This document shows positions 1-7,793 of a stretch of 33,271 nt of DNA, one piece after another; the stretch's first letter is position 1; each line of letters begins with the position of its first letter. The stretch is taken from assembly GCA_022821105.1 (NCBI GenBank), contig JAJEEH010000177.1, positions 1 to 33,271 on the forward strand, written 5' to 3'. This DNA comes from Acidimicrobiia bacterium (lineage in GTDB: Bacteria > Actinomycetota > Acidimicrobiia > Acidimicrobiales > Bin134). The position numbers and the translations under genes were made by a program. The notes beneath the pieces were generated by a model, which was given only the letters and a program-made list of their open reading frames with translations, searched no databases and had not been told where the DNA came from.

Positions 1-396
1 GGCGTCGGGCTCCGACCAGCCCTGAGCCCAGATCTCGTCGCCCCGGGCCATGGGCCGCAGGAAGCGGTCCTGCTGCTCAGGGGTGCCGAAGTCGAAGATG
101 GTGGGGGCCAAAAGACTCACCCCGTTGGACGAAACCCGCCCGGGCGCACCTGACGCCCAATACTCCTCCTCGAAGATCAGCCACTCCACCAGCGACGCCT
201 CGCGGCCGCCGTAGCGCTCGGGCCACGACACCACCGCCCACCCGGCGTCGAACAAGATGTGCTCCCACGCCCGGTGTTCCTCAAAACCGTCCAGGGTGTC
301 CATGGAGGCCAGCGGCTCGGCGGGCACATTCTCGGCCAGCCAGGTGCGAGCCTCGTCCCGGAACTCCTCTTCCGCCGGGGTGAACGACAGATCCAT
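1..396 (-). CDS. Acyl-CoA dehydrogenase, N-terminal part (runs off the left edge)
   Basis: Reverse translation from ATG at 396: MDLSFTPAEEEFRDEARTWLAENVP...GWAVVSWPERYGGREASLVEWLIFEEEYWASGAPGRVSSNGVSLLAPTIFDFGTPEQQDRFLRPMARGDEIWAQGWSEPD, typical acyl-CoA dehydrogenase N-terminal domain. No stop inside window, so absent from the ORF track. Confidence 0.9.
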   Translation of the reverse strand, partial: MDLSFTPAEEEFRDEARTWLAENVPAEPLASMDTLDGFEEHRAWEHILFDAGWAVVSWPERYGGREASLVEWLIFEEEYWASGAPGRVSSNGVSLLAPTIFDFGTPEQQDRFLRPMARGDEIWAQGWSEPDA

Positions 397-408
397 CAGC
401 GCAGAACT

Positions 409-1491
409 CTACGGATTGCTGGACGTTGGGCCCGAACCGGCCAAGCGATCCAAGACCTCGGTGGCTTCGGCGACGACGGAGTCGATGATCTCCTGGCAAC
501 TGGGGAGGGCGTCGATGCTGCCCACCACCTGGCCGGTGGGGAGGATGCCGACCTCGGGGTGGCCGTCCACCATGGCGGCCTTGGTCATCATGGGCGCGTT
601 GGCCGCCATGGCCATCTGGGCCCAGGTGAGGCCCAGGCTGCGGCGCATGGCCAACCCCTCCGAAAGGAGCTGGCGGTAGCCCACGCCGGTGAGGGCTCGG
701 AACTTCAGCGCATTGCGGGCGGCCCGGATAAACGAGAGCGGTCCCGACCGCTCCAACCGGGAGATCACGTCGGTGTTGATCACCCGCTGGGGCACGCCGT
801 CCACCGCGGTGGTGACCACCGTGCCGGTGAGCTTTGTGTCGAGATAGAGGGCCTTTACGTGGTCGGGCACATCGCTGTCGGACGACAGCAGGAACCGGGT
901 GCCCATGGCCACGCCGTCGGCCCCGAAGGCCAGGGCCGCGGCCAGCGAGCGGCCGTCCACCATGCCGCCGGCGGCGATGACCGGGATGTCGACGGTGTCG
1001 ATCACTGCGGGCAAAAGCAGCGTGGTGGCGATAGGGCCGGTGTGGCCTCCGCCCTCTGCCCCCTGGGCAATCACCGCGTCGACCCCCCAGGCCGCCACTT
1101 TCTCGGCGTGGCGGGGGGCGCCGATGGTGGGAACCACAGCCACGCCGGCGTCCTTCAGCTTCATGACGATGGCCTCGCCGGGAGCCTGGGCGAAGCTGGC
1201 CACCGGGATCTGCGCCGCGATGATGTGGTCGACCCGGCGGTCGATGTCAGCGGCGTCGGTGCGGAGGTTTACACCGAAAGGCCGGTCGGTGGCACCGGCC
1301 ACGGCATCGATGGTCTCCACCATCTGATCGAACGTCAGTGGGGCCGCGGCGATGATGCCCAGGCCGCCAGCGTTGGAGGTGGCCGCGGTCAGTCGGGCTC
1401 CTGACACCCAGCCCATTCCGGTTTGCACGATGGGGTACTCCACCCCGAACAGCTGGCACACCCGGGTCTGGAGTCGGGGATCTGCAGCCAT
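409..1491 (-). CDS. ipdC: Nitronate monooxygenase/2-nitropropane dioxygenase-family flavoprotein, IpdC-like by context
   Basis: MAADPRLQTRVCQLFGVEYPIVQTGMGWVSGARLTAATSNAGGLGII...GAEGGGHTG... NMO-family fold; lies directly downstream of ipdA-ipdB as in the mycobacterial ipdABC arrangement. ATG at 1491 (ORF track gives TTG at 1494). Confidence 0.8.
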   Translation of the reverse strand: MAADPRLQTRVCQLFGVEYPIVQTGMGWVSGARLTAATSNAGGLGIIAAAPLTFDQMVETIDAVAGATDRPFGVNLRTDAADIDRRVDHIIAAQIPVASFAQAPGEAIVMKLKDAGVAVVPTIGAPRHAEKVAAWGVDAVIAQGAEGGGHTGPIATTLLLPAVIDTVDIPVIAAGGMVDGRSLAAALAFGADGVAMGTRFLLSSDSDVPDHVKALYLDTKLTGTVVTTAVDGVPQRVINTDVISRLERSGPLSFIRAARNALKFRALTGVGYRQLLSEGLAMRRSLGLTWAQMAMAANAPMMTKAAMVDGHPEVGILPTGQVVGSIDALPSCQEIIDSVVAEATEVLDRLAGSGPTSSNP

Positions 1492-1498
1492 CAAGTGC

Positions 1499-2266
1499 TC
1501 AGCGGAACTCGGCTTTGCGAGCGCCGCCGGGATCGAGCACCTCGCGGATCAGGTGAAGTTCCTCGTCGCTGGGCAGCCGAGTCTCGACTACGTCGTCGGT
1601 GCCGGCCAGCTCGAACGCAGTGGCCTCGATCACCTGCTCCACGGTCACGCCGGGGTGGACCGAAGCGATTCTCATGCGGTTGTCGTCGGTCTGGAAGTCG
1701 AATACTCCGAGGTTGGACACCACCCGGCGCACCTCGTGGAAGCGGTTGCTCGGCGAGCCCAGTTCCCGCATCCGGTCGTAGCCCGGCCCCGACACCACAT
1801 CCACCGACGCCACGAATGAGCGGGTGTAGTGGTTAGGCACCCAATAGCTGGTGGTGTGGTTGACCAGGTTGCCCGGGGCGCCCCGCAAGCCGAGGAGCTG
1901 GGCCTTGGGCTGGCGGAAGTCGCCGATGGCGGCGATGTTCTGGTTGCCCCACTGGTCGATCTGGCTGGCCCCCATCAACACATGGCGCTTGCCCGACCAC
2001 ACGATGTCGAACACGGTGCGGTAGGGCACCCAAGACTCCACCACCTTGGGGGCGTCGGGATCTCCCACCGGAAAGTTGTTGGCGGGCAGCACCGCCACGG
2101 TATCGGTGTACACCAAGTCGGGCTCGAAGGTGGCCCGGGCCAGGCGACCGCCCACGATGGGCACAGTTCCGATCGGGTTGCACAGGATCTCGCCGTCACC
2201 CCGGAAGGCCTCGGCGCAGGCCACCACGCAGATCTCGTCGATGGTTGCTTCGGCGATGCTGCTCAT
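1499..2266 (-). CDS. ipdB: CoA-transferase-family beta subunit, IpdB-like (COCHEA-CoA hydrolase subunit)
   Basis: MSSIAEATIDEICVVACAEAFRGDGEILCNPIGTVPIVGGRLARATFEPDL...; ATG overlaps the ipdA stop (ATGA, 2263-2266). Confidence 0.85.
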   Translation of the reverse strand: MSSIAEATIDEICVVACAEAFRGDGEILCNPIGTVPIVGGRLARATFEPDLVYTDTVAVLPANNFPVGDPDAPKVVESWVPYRTVFDIVWSGKRHVLMGASQIDQWGNQNIAAIGDFRQPKAQLLGLRGAPGNLVNHTTSYWVPNHYTRSFVASVDVVSGPGYDRMRELGSPSNRFHEVRRVVSNLGVFDFQTDDNRMRIASVHPGVTVEQVIEATAFELAGTDDVVETRLPSDEELHLIREVLDPGGARKAEFR

Positions 2267-3117
2267 GACCGGGCCTCCAGCGCCTTCAGGTACTCCGCAT
2301 GGGAGGGAGCGTCGAGGTAGGTGGAGCGGAACGCCTCCCAGGCCTCGGGGTCGCGGGCGGTGGCGGCATACTCCCGCTGGAAGGCCTCGTCGCGCCCGTA
2401 GTCGGGCGGGCATTCGGTGAAGTGCGCTCCTCGCGGGGCCTCCACCACGCCGTCGGTGAAGATGCGCTGGATGCGCAGCGTGTGTACCGATCCCTCGTCG
2501 AGAAGGCTCTCGGTGGGCACGATCTTCTCGGTGCTCAGGTATGTCTTGTCGGCGGCCATGGCGAACAGGTCGTCGAAATAGAGATCGGGTCCCAAGAACT
2601 GGCCGTTGCCGCCGGCGTCGGCCCGGTTCATGTGGATCAACGCGGCATCGAGCTTGAAGGCGGGGATGGCCACTAACTCCTCCCCGTCGTCATAGGGCGA
2701 GGTCACCGTGCGCAGATCGGGGTTCATTACCAGCATGTCGGAGCCCAGACCGGCCCGGGTGGGATAGAACGGCACCCGGTGGGAGGCGGCCAGAAGCCCC
2801 AGGTAGAAAGCGCCCTCGTCCAGTTCGGTGAACTCGATGGCCCCACTCTGGCGGGCCTGGCGAAAGTGGGGCTCCAGCGGGATGGAGTCCAGCGACACAA
2901 ACCCGTACACCGCCCGGCGCACCTTGCCGGCCGCGCACAGCAGCCCGATGTCGGGTCCCCCGTAGGCCACCACGGTGAGGTCCTTCAGATCGGAGCGCAA
3001 TATCGCCCGCACCAGCGACATGGGCTTGCGCCGGGATCCCCAGCCGCCGATGCCAATGGTCATGCCGTCTTTCAGCTCGGAGACGACCTCGTCTTCGGTC
3101 ATCCGCTTGTCGACCAT
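2263..3117 (-). CDS. ipdA: CoA-transferase-family alpha subunit, IpdA-like
   Basis: MVDKRMTEDEVVSELKDGMTIGIGGWGSRRKPMSLVRAILRSDLKDLTVVAYGGPDIGLLCAAGKVRRAVYGFVSLDS...PDYGRDEAFQREYA; strongly recalls mycobacterial IpdA (GMTIGIAGWGSRRKPMAFVRAILRSD). Start at 3117 supported by TATCGT 7 nt upstream. Confidence 0.9.
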   Translation of the reverse strand: MVDKRMTEDEVVSELKDGMTIGIGGWGSRRKPMSLVRAILRSDLKDLTVVAYGGPDIGLLCAAGKVRRAVYGFVSLDSIPLEPHFRQARQSGAIEFTELDEGAFYLGLLAASHRVPFYPTRAGLGSDMLVMNPDLRTVTSPYDDGEELVAIPAFKLDAALIHMNRADAGGNGQFLGPDLYFDDLFAMAADKTYLSTEKIVPTESLLDEGSVHTLRIQRIFTDGVVEAPRGAHFTECPPDYGRDEAFQREYAATARDPEAWEAFRSTYLDAPSHAEYLKALEARS

Positions 3118-3221
3118 GGCGGCGACGATAGCCCGCGCCCGTGACCCGGCCCACACTGGCAGAACAGCCTCCTTCGGTGTGGTCATGGTCCCGAAAGCCC
3201 GCATGGGGCACACTGGCAGCA

Positions 3222-4010
3222 ATGAATGACCTCGATTTCACCGGCAAGACCGCCATCGTCACCGGCGGCACCAAGGGGCTGGGCCGGGGGATGGCCACCC
3301 GCTTTTTGGCTGCGGGTGCCGACGTGGTGATCTGCGCCCGCCGCCCGCCGGAGGAGCCGGTGACCGCCGAAGGCCGTGAGGCGCGGTTCGTGGCCGCCGA
3401 CGTGCGGGATCCCGAGCAGATCGCTGGCGTGGTGGAGGCCGCCGTGGAAAACACCGGGCGGGTCGACACCCTCATCAACAACGCCGGCGGCGCCCCCCCG
3501 GCCGAATCGGCCACGGTGTCGCCCCGGTTCAACGAGAAGATCGTGGCCTTAAACCTGATGGCTCCGATGGCGTTCAGCCAGGCGGTGTATCCGGTGATGC
3601 AGGATCAGGACAGCGGCGGGGTAATCCTCAACATCTCGTCGGTGTCGGGCATCCGGCCCAATCCCATGGGGATCGCCTACGGGGCGGCCAAGGCCGGACT
3701 GTTGAACCTGAGCGAGACGCTGGCGGTGGAGTGGGGACCCAAGATCCGGGTTCTGACCGTGACCGTCGGGCTGATTGTGACCGAAGACGCCCACCTCTAC
3801 TACGGCGACGAGGCGGGAATCGCCGCGGTGGGCGAGACCATCGCTTTGGGCCGCATGGGCCAGCCCGACGACGTGGCCGACGTGTGCCTGTTCTTGGCCT
3901 CGCCCATGGCCCGTTGGATGTCGGGGGCCAACATAAAGGTTCACGGCGGGGGCGAGAAGCCGGCTTATCTGGGCGTATCCACCGGCGAGGTGGCCGCCGA
4001 GGACGCCTGA
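3222..4010 (+). CDS. SDR family oxidoreductase
   Basis: MNDLDFTGKTAIVTGGTKGLGRGMATRFL...NNAGG...ISSVSG...YGAAKAG; Rossmann TGxxxGxG, YxxxK. ATG at 3222 rather than the longer ORF start 3141. Confidence 0.9.
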   Translation: MNDLDFTGKTAIVTGGTKGLGRGMATRFLAAGADVVICARRPPEEPVTAEGREARFVAADVRDPEQIAGVVEAAVENTGRVDTLINNAGGAPPAESATVSPRFNEKIVALNLMAPMAFSQAVYPVMQDQDSGGVILNISSVSGIRPNPMGIAYGAAKAGLLNLSETLAVEWGPKIRVLTVTVGLIVTEDAHLYYGDEAGIAAVGETIALGRMGQPDDVADVCLFLASPMARWMSGANIKVHGGGEKPAYLGVSTGEVAAEDA

Positions 4011-4030
4011 CCGGTCGGGAGAGCCCCACA

Positions 4031-4933
4031 GTGGCGGTGAGCATCCCGTTTGTGACCGAGCCGGAGGTGGACTACGGCGCGGTGGTGGAGATGGCCCCTG
4101 GCCTGCGCCGGGTGGTGGCCAACAACCCGGGCAAGTTCACCTACCGGGGCACCGGCACCTACATCGTTGGACAGGGTCGGGTGGCAATAGTCGATCCCGG
4201 CCCCGACGACGCCGATCACATCGAAGCCGTCCTGGCCGCGGTGGACGGCGAGCAGGTGGAGGCCCTGCTCATAACCCACACTCACCGTGACCACTCCCCC
4301 GCGTCACAGGCGGTAGCCGAGGCCACCGGCGCCCCGGCCTATGGGTTCGGCCCCCATCCACCTGCTGATGACGACGACGGCAAGAGCGAAGAGAGGGGCG
4401 ATCTCCACTTCGCGCCCGACGCGGCAGTGGTCCACGGGGATGTGGTGGAGGGACCGGGTTGGAGCTTCGAGTGCCTGTACACCCCAGGCCACATCTCCAA
4501 CCACATTGCCTACCGCTGGCGAGAAGCGGCCGGGGTGTTCACCGGCGATCACATCATGGGCTGGTCAACCACCATCGTTCCTCCGCCCGACGGCAACATG
4601 ACCGACTACCTGGCCAGCCTGCGGCTCTTGGCCGAGTCCCCCGACGACCGGGTGTACTGGCCTACCCACGGCCCGCCGGTCACCGAGCCCCACGCTCTCG
4701 TGGAGGCCCTCTATGCCCACCGCCTGGACCGGGAGCGCCAGATCCTGGAGTGCCTGGCCACCGGGCCGCAGACCATCACCGAGATGGTGAAGGTGATGTA
4801 CGCCGACGTGGCCCCCGAGCTGCACGAGCCCGCTGCTCGCTCAGTGCTGGCCCATCTCATTGCCATGACCGGCGACGGCCGGGTAGGCACCGACGGCGAG
4901 ACCACCGCCGAGGCGGTGTACTACCGGGAGTAG
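4031..4933 (+). CDS. MBL-fold metallo-hydrolase (LACTB2-like)
   Basis: GTG start; TYIVGQGRVAIVDPGPDD...LLITHTHRDHSPAS...YTPGHISNHIAYRW...GVFTGDHIMGWSTTIVPPPDG, HxHxDH motif and downstream metal ligands. Confidence 0.88.
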   Translation: MAVSIPFVTEPEVDYGAVVEMAPGLRRVVANNPGKFTYRGTGTYIVGQGRVAIVDPGPDDADHIEAVLAAVDGEQVEALLITHTHRDHSPASQAVAEATGAPAYGFGPHPPADDDDGKSEERGDLHFAPDAAVVHGDVVEGPGWSFECLYTPGHISNHIAYRWREAAGVFTGDHIMGWSTTIVPPPDGNMTDYLASLRLLAESPDDRVYWPTHGPPVTEPHALVEALYAHRLDRERQILECLATGPQTITEMVKVMYADVAPELHEPAARSVLAHLIAMTGDGRVGTDGETTAEAVYYRE

Positions 4934-4938
4934 CAAAA

Positions 4939-4961
4939 CGGTAAGCGCTGTCGGCGCACCG
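4939..4961. terminator. Candidate bidirectional terminator hairpin between convergent genes
   Basis: CGGT-aa-GCGC-tgtcg-GCGC-ACCG: 8 bp stem with a 2-nt bulge in the 41-bp gap between stops at 4933 (+) and 4975 (-). No U-tract. Confidence 0.4.
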
Positions 4962-4974
4962 GCGGGCTGTTCAA

Positions 4975-5595
4975 CTACGAGACGCTCGTCGAAGGCTCAT
5001 TCAGGTAGCAAGCAGCCAGAGCCGATGCCACCTCGTCTTGCGCCTCCCCGAAGCCTTCCCCCGTGTCGACCACCATCGCATCCCTCACGACGTCCCGCAG
5101 CCCTTCAACTGAGATTTGGGAGGCGATGCACTCGGCTAGATCCATCGGCTCACCCTCTGCCACCAAGACGTTGACCACAAAGTTCCGCCAGTCGACGCAC
5201 CCCAAAGACAGGTTCTCAAGATCGAACGCCTCACGATCGGTGAGGTCGAACCAGTCCCCGAATACGAACAAACCCGGTTGCTGGTATGCCTCGGCAAACG
5301 ATTCTGGGTTGAGTCCCAGCTCTCCGAGCCGTTCGTCGGTGAAGACAGTGAATGCGCCCTCGGCCAGGCAGGTGATCTCCTGTCGTGTCATGAAACTGGT
5401 GACCAGTTCGTCTTCCAAGACCAGCTTGGCAAACGTGTCGGCCAACTCCTGCCGAGGGGCTTCAACCGCCTCGGTGGGTTGGACCGCGGGAGCCTGGGTT
5501 GTCGCCGCGGACGGTGCACTGTCCTGGCTGTCGCTCGAGCAGGCCGCGCCCATCAGGGATACAAGGAGAATCGGAATAATCCAGCGAGGGCGCAA
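4975..5595 (-). CDS. Secreted lipoprotein of unknown function, paralog of 5646-6515
   Basis: MRPRWIIPILLVSLMGAACSSDSQ: signal peptide plus lipobox (MGAAC); TTG start, with GAGGGGGGA purine tract upstream. Confidence 0.75.
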   Translation of the reverse strand: MRPRWIIPILLVSLMGAACSSDSQDSAPSAATTQAPAVQPTEAVEAPRQELADTFAKLVLEDELVTSFMTRQEITCLAEGAFTVFTDERLGELGLNPESFAEAYQQPGLFVFGDWFDLTDREAFDLENLSLGCVDWRNFVVNVLVAEGEPMDLAECIASQISVEGLRDVVRDAMVVDTGEGFGEAQDEVASALAACYLNEPSTSVS

Positions 5596-5645
5596 CGTTC
5601 ACATCCCCCCTCAGCCGATTTCTACGTTGGTAATCGAGTTCACGA

Positions 5646-6515
5646 CTACTGGAGGCTAGACGACCCGCCCATCGACTCAATTTCTTCGGGGGTCAGGCAT
5701 CGGTTCTGAAGCGCCATCAGCTCGCCCATGAGTTCCAAGGCTGCCTCTTCGTCGTCGAGCTCCGGCCCTTCGAGCATCATCTCGACCAGCTCTTCGGGCA
5801 AGCCGTCGGCGACACAGCGGGCGCTCCCCTCGGAAAGGCCGTCTTGGACGAATGTCTGGAACAGCAGGTCTCGAATGTCGACACAAGCTTGCATTGCTCC
5901 CAAAGCCTCCGACTCGGCGATCCCGAGATCATCCTCCGACTGGGAGATCAACCCGCTCTCCACCGAAGAGCGAATCGACTCATCTGAGAGCTCGGATGCA
6001 ATGCAATTGGCCTGGTCCGCAGGAATGCCCTCCTGCGTGATTGCCGCAGCTATGACGGTTCGCCAGTCCAAGCACTCAATGGAAACGTCCACTACTTGTG
6101 ATGCCTCACTCTCAGTGATGTCGTAGTCATCGCCTAAGGCAAAGGTGCCCCTATCGGTATAGGCGGCGGTGACGCGTGCACCAGTAATGCCCAGTTCATT
6201 GAGCCGATCGGCGGAGAAGACACCGGCAACGCCGTCGCCCAAACAACGGAGCTGGCCTTCCGTCACGGCGGCTGGGCGCTCGTCATCATCCAGCATCGCA
6301 GTGAAGATCGCGTCGGCTAACTCTTGCTGGGCGTTCGAGGGCCCTTCTTCGGCAATCGTCGGTTCCGGGGCAGGAGTTTGGGCAGGCTGAGTGGTCTCAA
6401 CGGAAGGGGATTCGGTAGCGGCCACCGAAGGGGCGCTGTCGTCACTGTCGCTGGAGCAGGCCGCGGCCACGACGCAGGCCAAGACCAAGGGCAATAGCAG
6501 TCTCAAGATGGGCAT
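5646..6515 (-). CDS. Secreted lipoprotein of unknown function with repeated Cys-containing helical modules
   Basis: MPILRLLLPLVLACVVAAACSSDSDDS lipobox; shares with the neighbour the pattern QELAD..F...L.DDE....CL..G...VF...RL.ELG......AY...G.F..GD..D.T..EA......C.DWR......EG.P.D.A.CIAS..S.E..R. RBS-like AAGAGGA upstream. Confidence 0.8.
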   Translation of the reverse strand: MPILRLLLPLVLACVVAAACSSDSDDSAPSVAATESPSVETTQPAQTPAPEPTIAEEGPSNAQQELADAIFTAMLDDDERPAAVTEGQLRCLGDGVAGVFSADRLNELGITGARVTAAYTDRGTFALGDDYDITESEASQVVDVSIECLDWRTVIAAAITQEGIPADQANCIASELSDESIRSSVESGLISQSEDDLGIAESEALGAMQACVDIRDLLFQTFVQDGLSEGSARCVADGLPEELVEMMLEGPELDDEEAALELMGELMALQNRCLTPEEIESMGGSSSLQ

Positions 6516-6567
6516 GATGGCATCCTCTTTCCAATCACCATCTACGACGCCCCAACGGTACTGACGG

Positions 6568-6587
6568 TTCCGCCAAAAGCGGCGAAA
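6568..6587 (-). terminator. Candidate hairpin at the 3' end of the CoA-transferase/racemase gene
   Basis: Minus strand TTTCGCC-GCTTTT-GGCGGAA: 7 bp stem with one G-U pair, nested in an outer imperfect palindrome AACGGTAC(6554-6561)/GTACGCCGTT(6594-6603). Confidence 0.4.
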
Positions 6588-6603
6588 TTACCGGTACGCC
6601 GTT

Positions 6604-7743
6604 TCAGGCCACCGCCCCCGAAGACCGGAGCTCTTTCACATTCTCAGCGGAGTACCCCAACTCAGAGAGCACCGCATCGGTGTCAGCCCCTGCTTGCTGT
6701 GACGCCATTGCGGGCTCAGAAGGGGTGCCTTCGAATCGGGGGGCAGGGCGGGGCTGGTTGACGCCGTCGAACTGGAAGAACGAATCGCGGGCCACAGCGT
6801 GGGGGTGGGCCGGGGTCTGGCCCATGGTCAGCACCGGGGTGACGCAGGCGTCAGTGCCGTCGAACACGGCCACCCACTCCTCTTGGCTGCGCTCGGCGAT
6901 AATCTCGCCCACCCGCTGCTTCATCTCGGGCCACCGGTCCCGGTCCATCTGGTCGGGCAGGTCGTCGGCGTTGGCCAGACCAATCCCGGCCATGAACTCG
7001 GCGTGGAACTGGGGCTCGATGGCGCCTACCGCCAGCCATTTGCCGTCGGCAGTGCCGTACACCTCGTAGAAGTAGGCCCCGGAGTCCAAGAAATTGGCCC
7101 CGTATTCGTCGGTCCAGAACCCGCTGGCGTGGGCCGCGTATAGGGGAGACAGCAGATAGGCGGCACCGTCCACCATGGCCGCGTCCACCACTTGGCCGAC
7201 GCCGCCCCGAGCCACTTCCAACAATGCGGCCACCATGCCCAGCACCAGGAACACCGAGCCGCCCCCGAAGTCGCCGATGAGGTTGAGCGGCACCGACGGC
7301 GGCTGTCCTGTCCGCCCGATGTGGGCCAGCGGTCCGGCCAATGAGATGTAGTTGATGTCGTGGCCAGCCCGGTCGGCCAATGGCCCGGATTGGCCCCAAC
7401 CGGTCATGCGCCCGTAGACCAGGTTGGGATTGCGGTCCAGGCACGCATCGGGTCCGACGCCGAGGCGCTCGGCCACCCCGGCCCGAAAACCCTCGAAAAG
7501 CCCGTCGGACGACTCGACCAGACGGAGCACTGCTTCCACTCCCTCGGGTTGCTTCAAGTCGAAAGCCACGGTGCGCTTGCCCCGCTCCATGGGGCCCGAC
7601 TGCGAGGCCACCGGGTTGCCCGGGCCGCCCACCCGGTCGACCCGGATCACCTCGGCGCCCATGTCCGACAGCATCATGCCGGCAAACGGGGTCGGCCCGA
7701 TACCGGCCAGTTCAATGATGCGCATTCCCTTTAGCGGACCCAT
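6604..7743 (-). CDS. Type III CoA-transferase family protein, alpha-methylacyl-CoA racemase (AMACR)-like
   Basis: MGPLKGMRIIELAGIGPTPFAGMMLSDMGAEVIRVDRVGG...GWGQSGPLADRAGHDINYISLAGPLAHIGRTG; retains the GHDINY Asp of racemases. Confidence 0.9.
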   Translation of the reverse strand: MGPLKGMRIIELAGIGPTPFAGMMLSDMGAEVIRVDRVGGPGNPVASQSGPMERGKRTVAFDLKQPEGVEAVLRLVESSDGLFEGFRAGVAERLGVGPDACLDRNPNLVYGRMTGWGQSGPLADRAGHDINYISLAGPLAHIGRTGQPPSVPLNLIGDFGGGSVFLVLGMVAALLEVARGGVGQVVDAAMVDGAAYLLSPLYAAHASGFWTDEYGANFLDSGAYFYEVYGTADGKWLAVGAIEPQFHAEFMAGIGLANADDLPDQMDRDRWPEMKQRVGEIIAERSQEEWVAVFDGTDACVTPVLTMGQTPAHPHAVARDSFFQFDGVNQPRPAPRFEGTPSEPAMASQQAGADTDAVLSELGYSAENVKELRSSGAVA

Positions 7744-7748
7744 GGCCC

Positions 7749-7755
7749 TACGGTA
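7749..7755. promoter_or_regulatory. Overlapping divergent -10 elements (TACGGTA)
   Basis: Plus strand TACGGT 7749-7754; minus strand TACCGT 7755-7750, 6 nt before the minus ATG at 7743. The heptamer satisfies TANNNT on both strands. Confidence 0.5.
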
Positions 7756-7793
7756 TGCCTGCGAGTCGGAGCAATCGAAAGGCAGAGACCCAG

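Noticed and set aside
259-1404. 381-aa plus-strand ORF opposite the NMO gene
   Set aside because: Shadow ORF of 409-1491(-); the opposite strand has clear family motifs.
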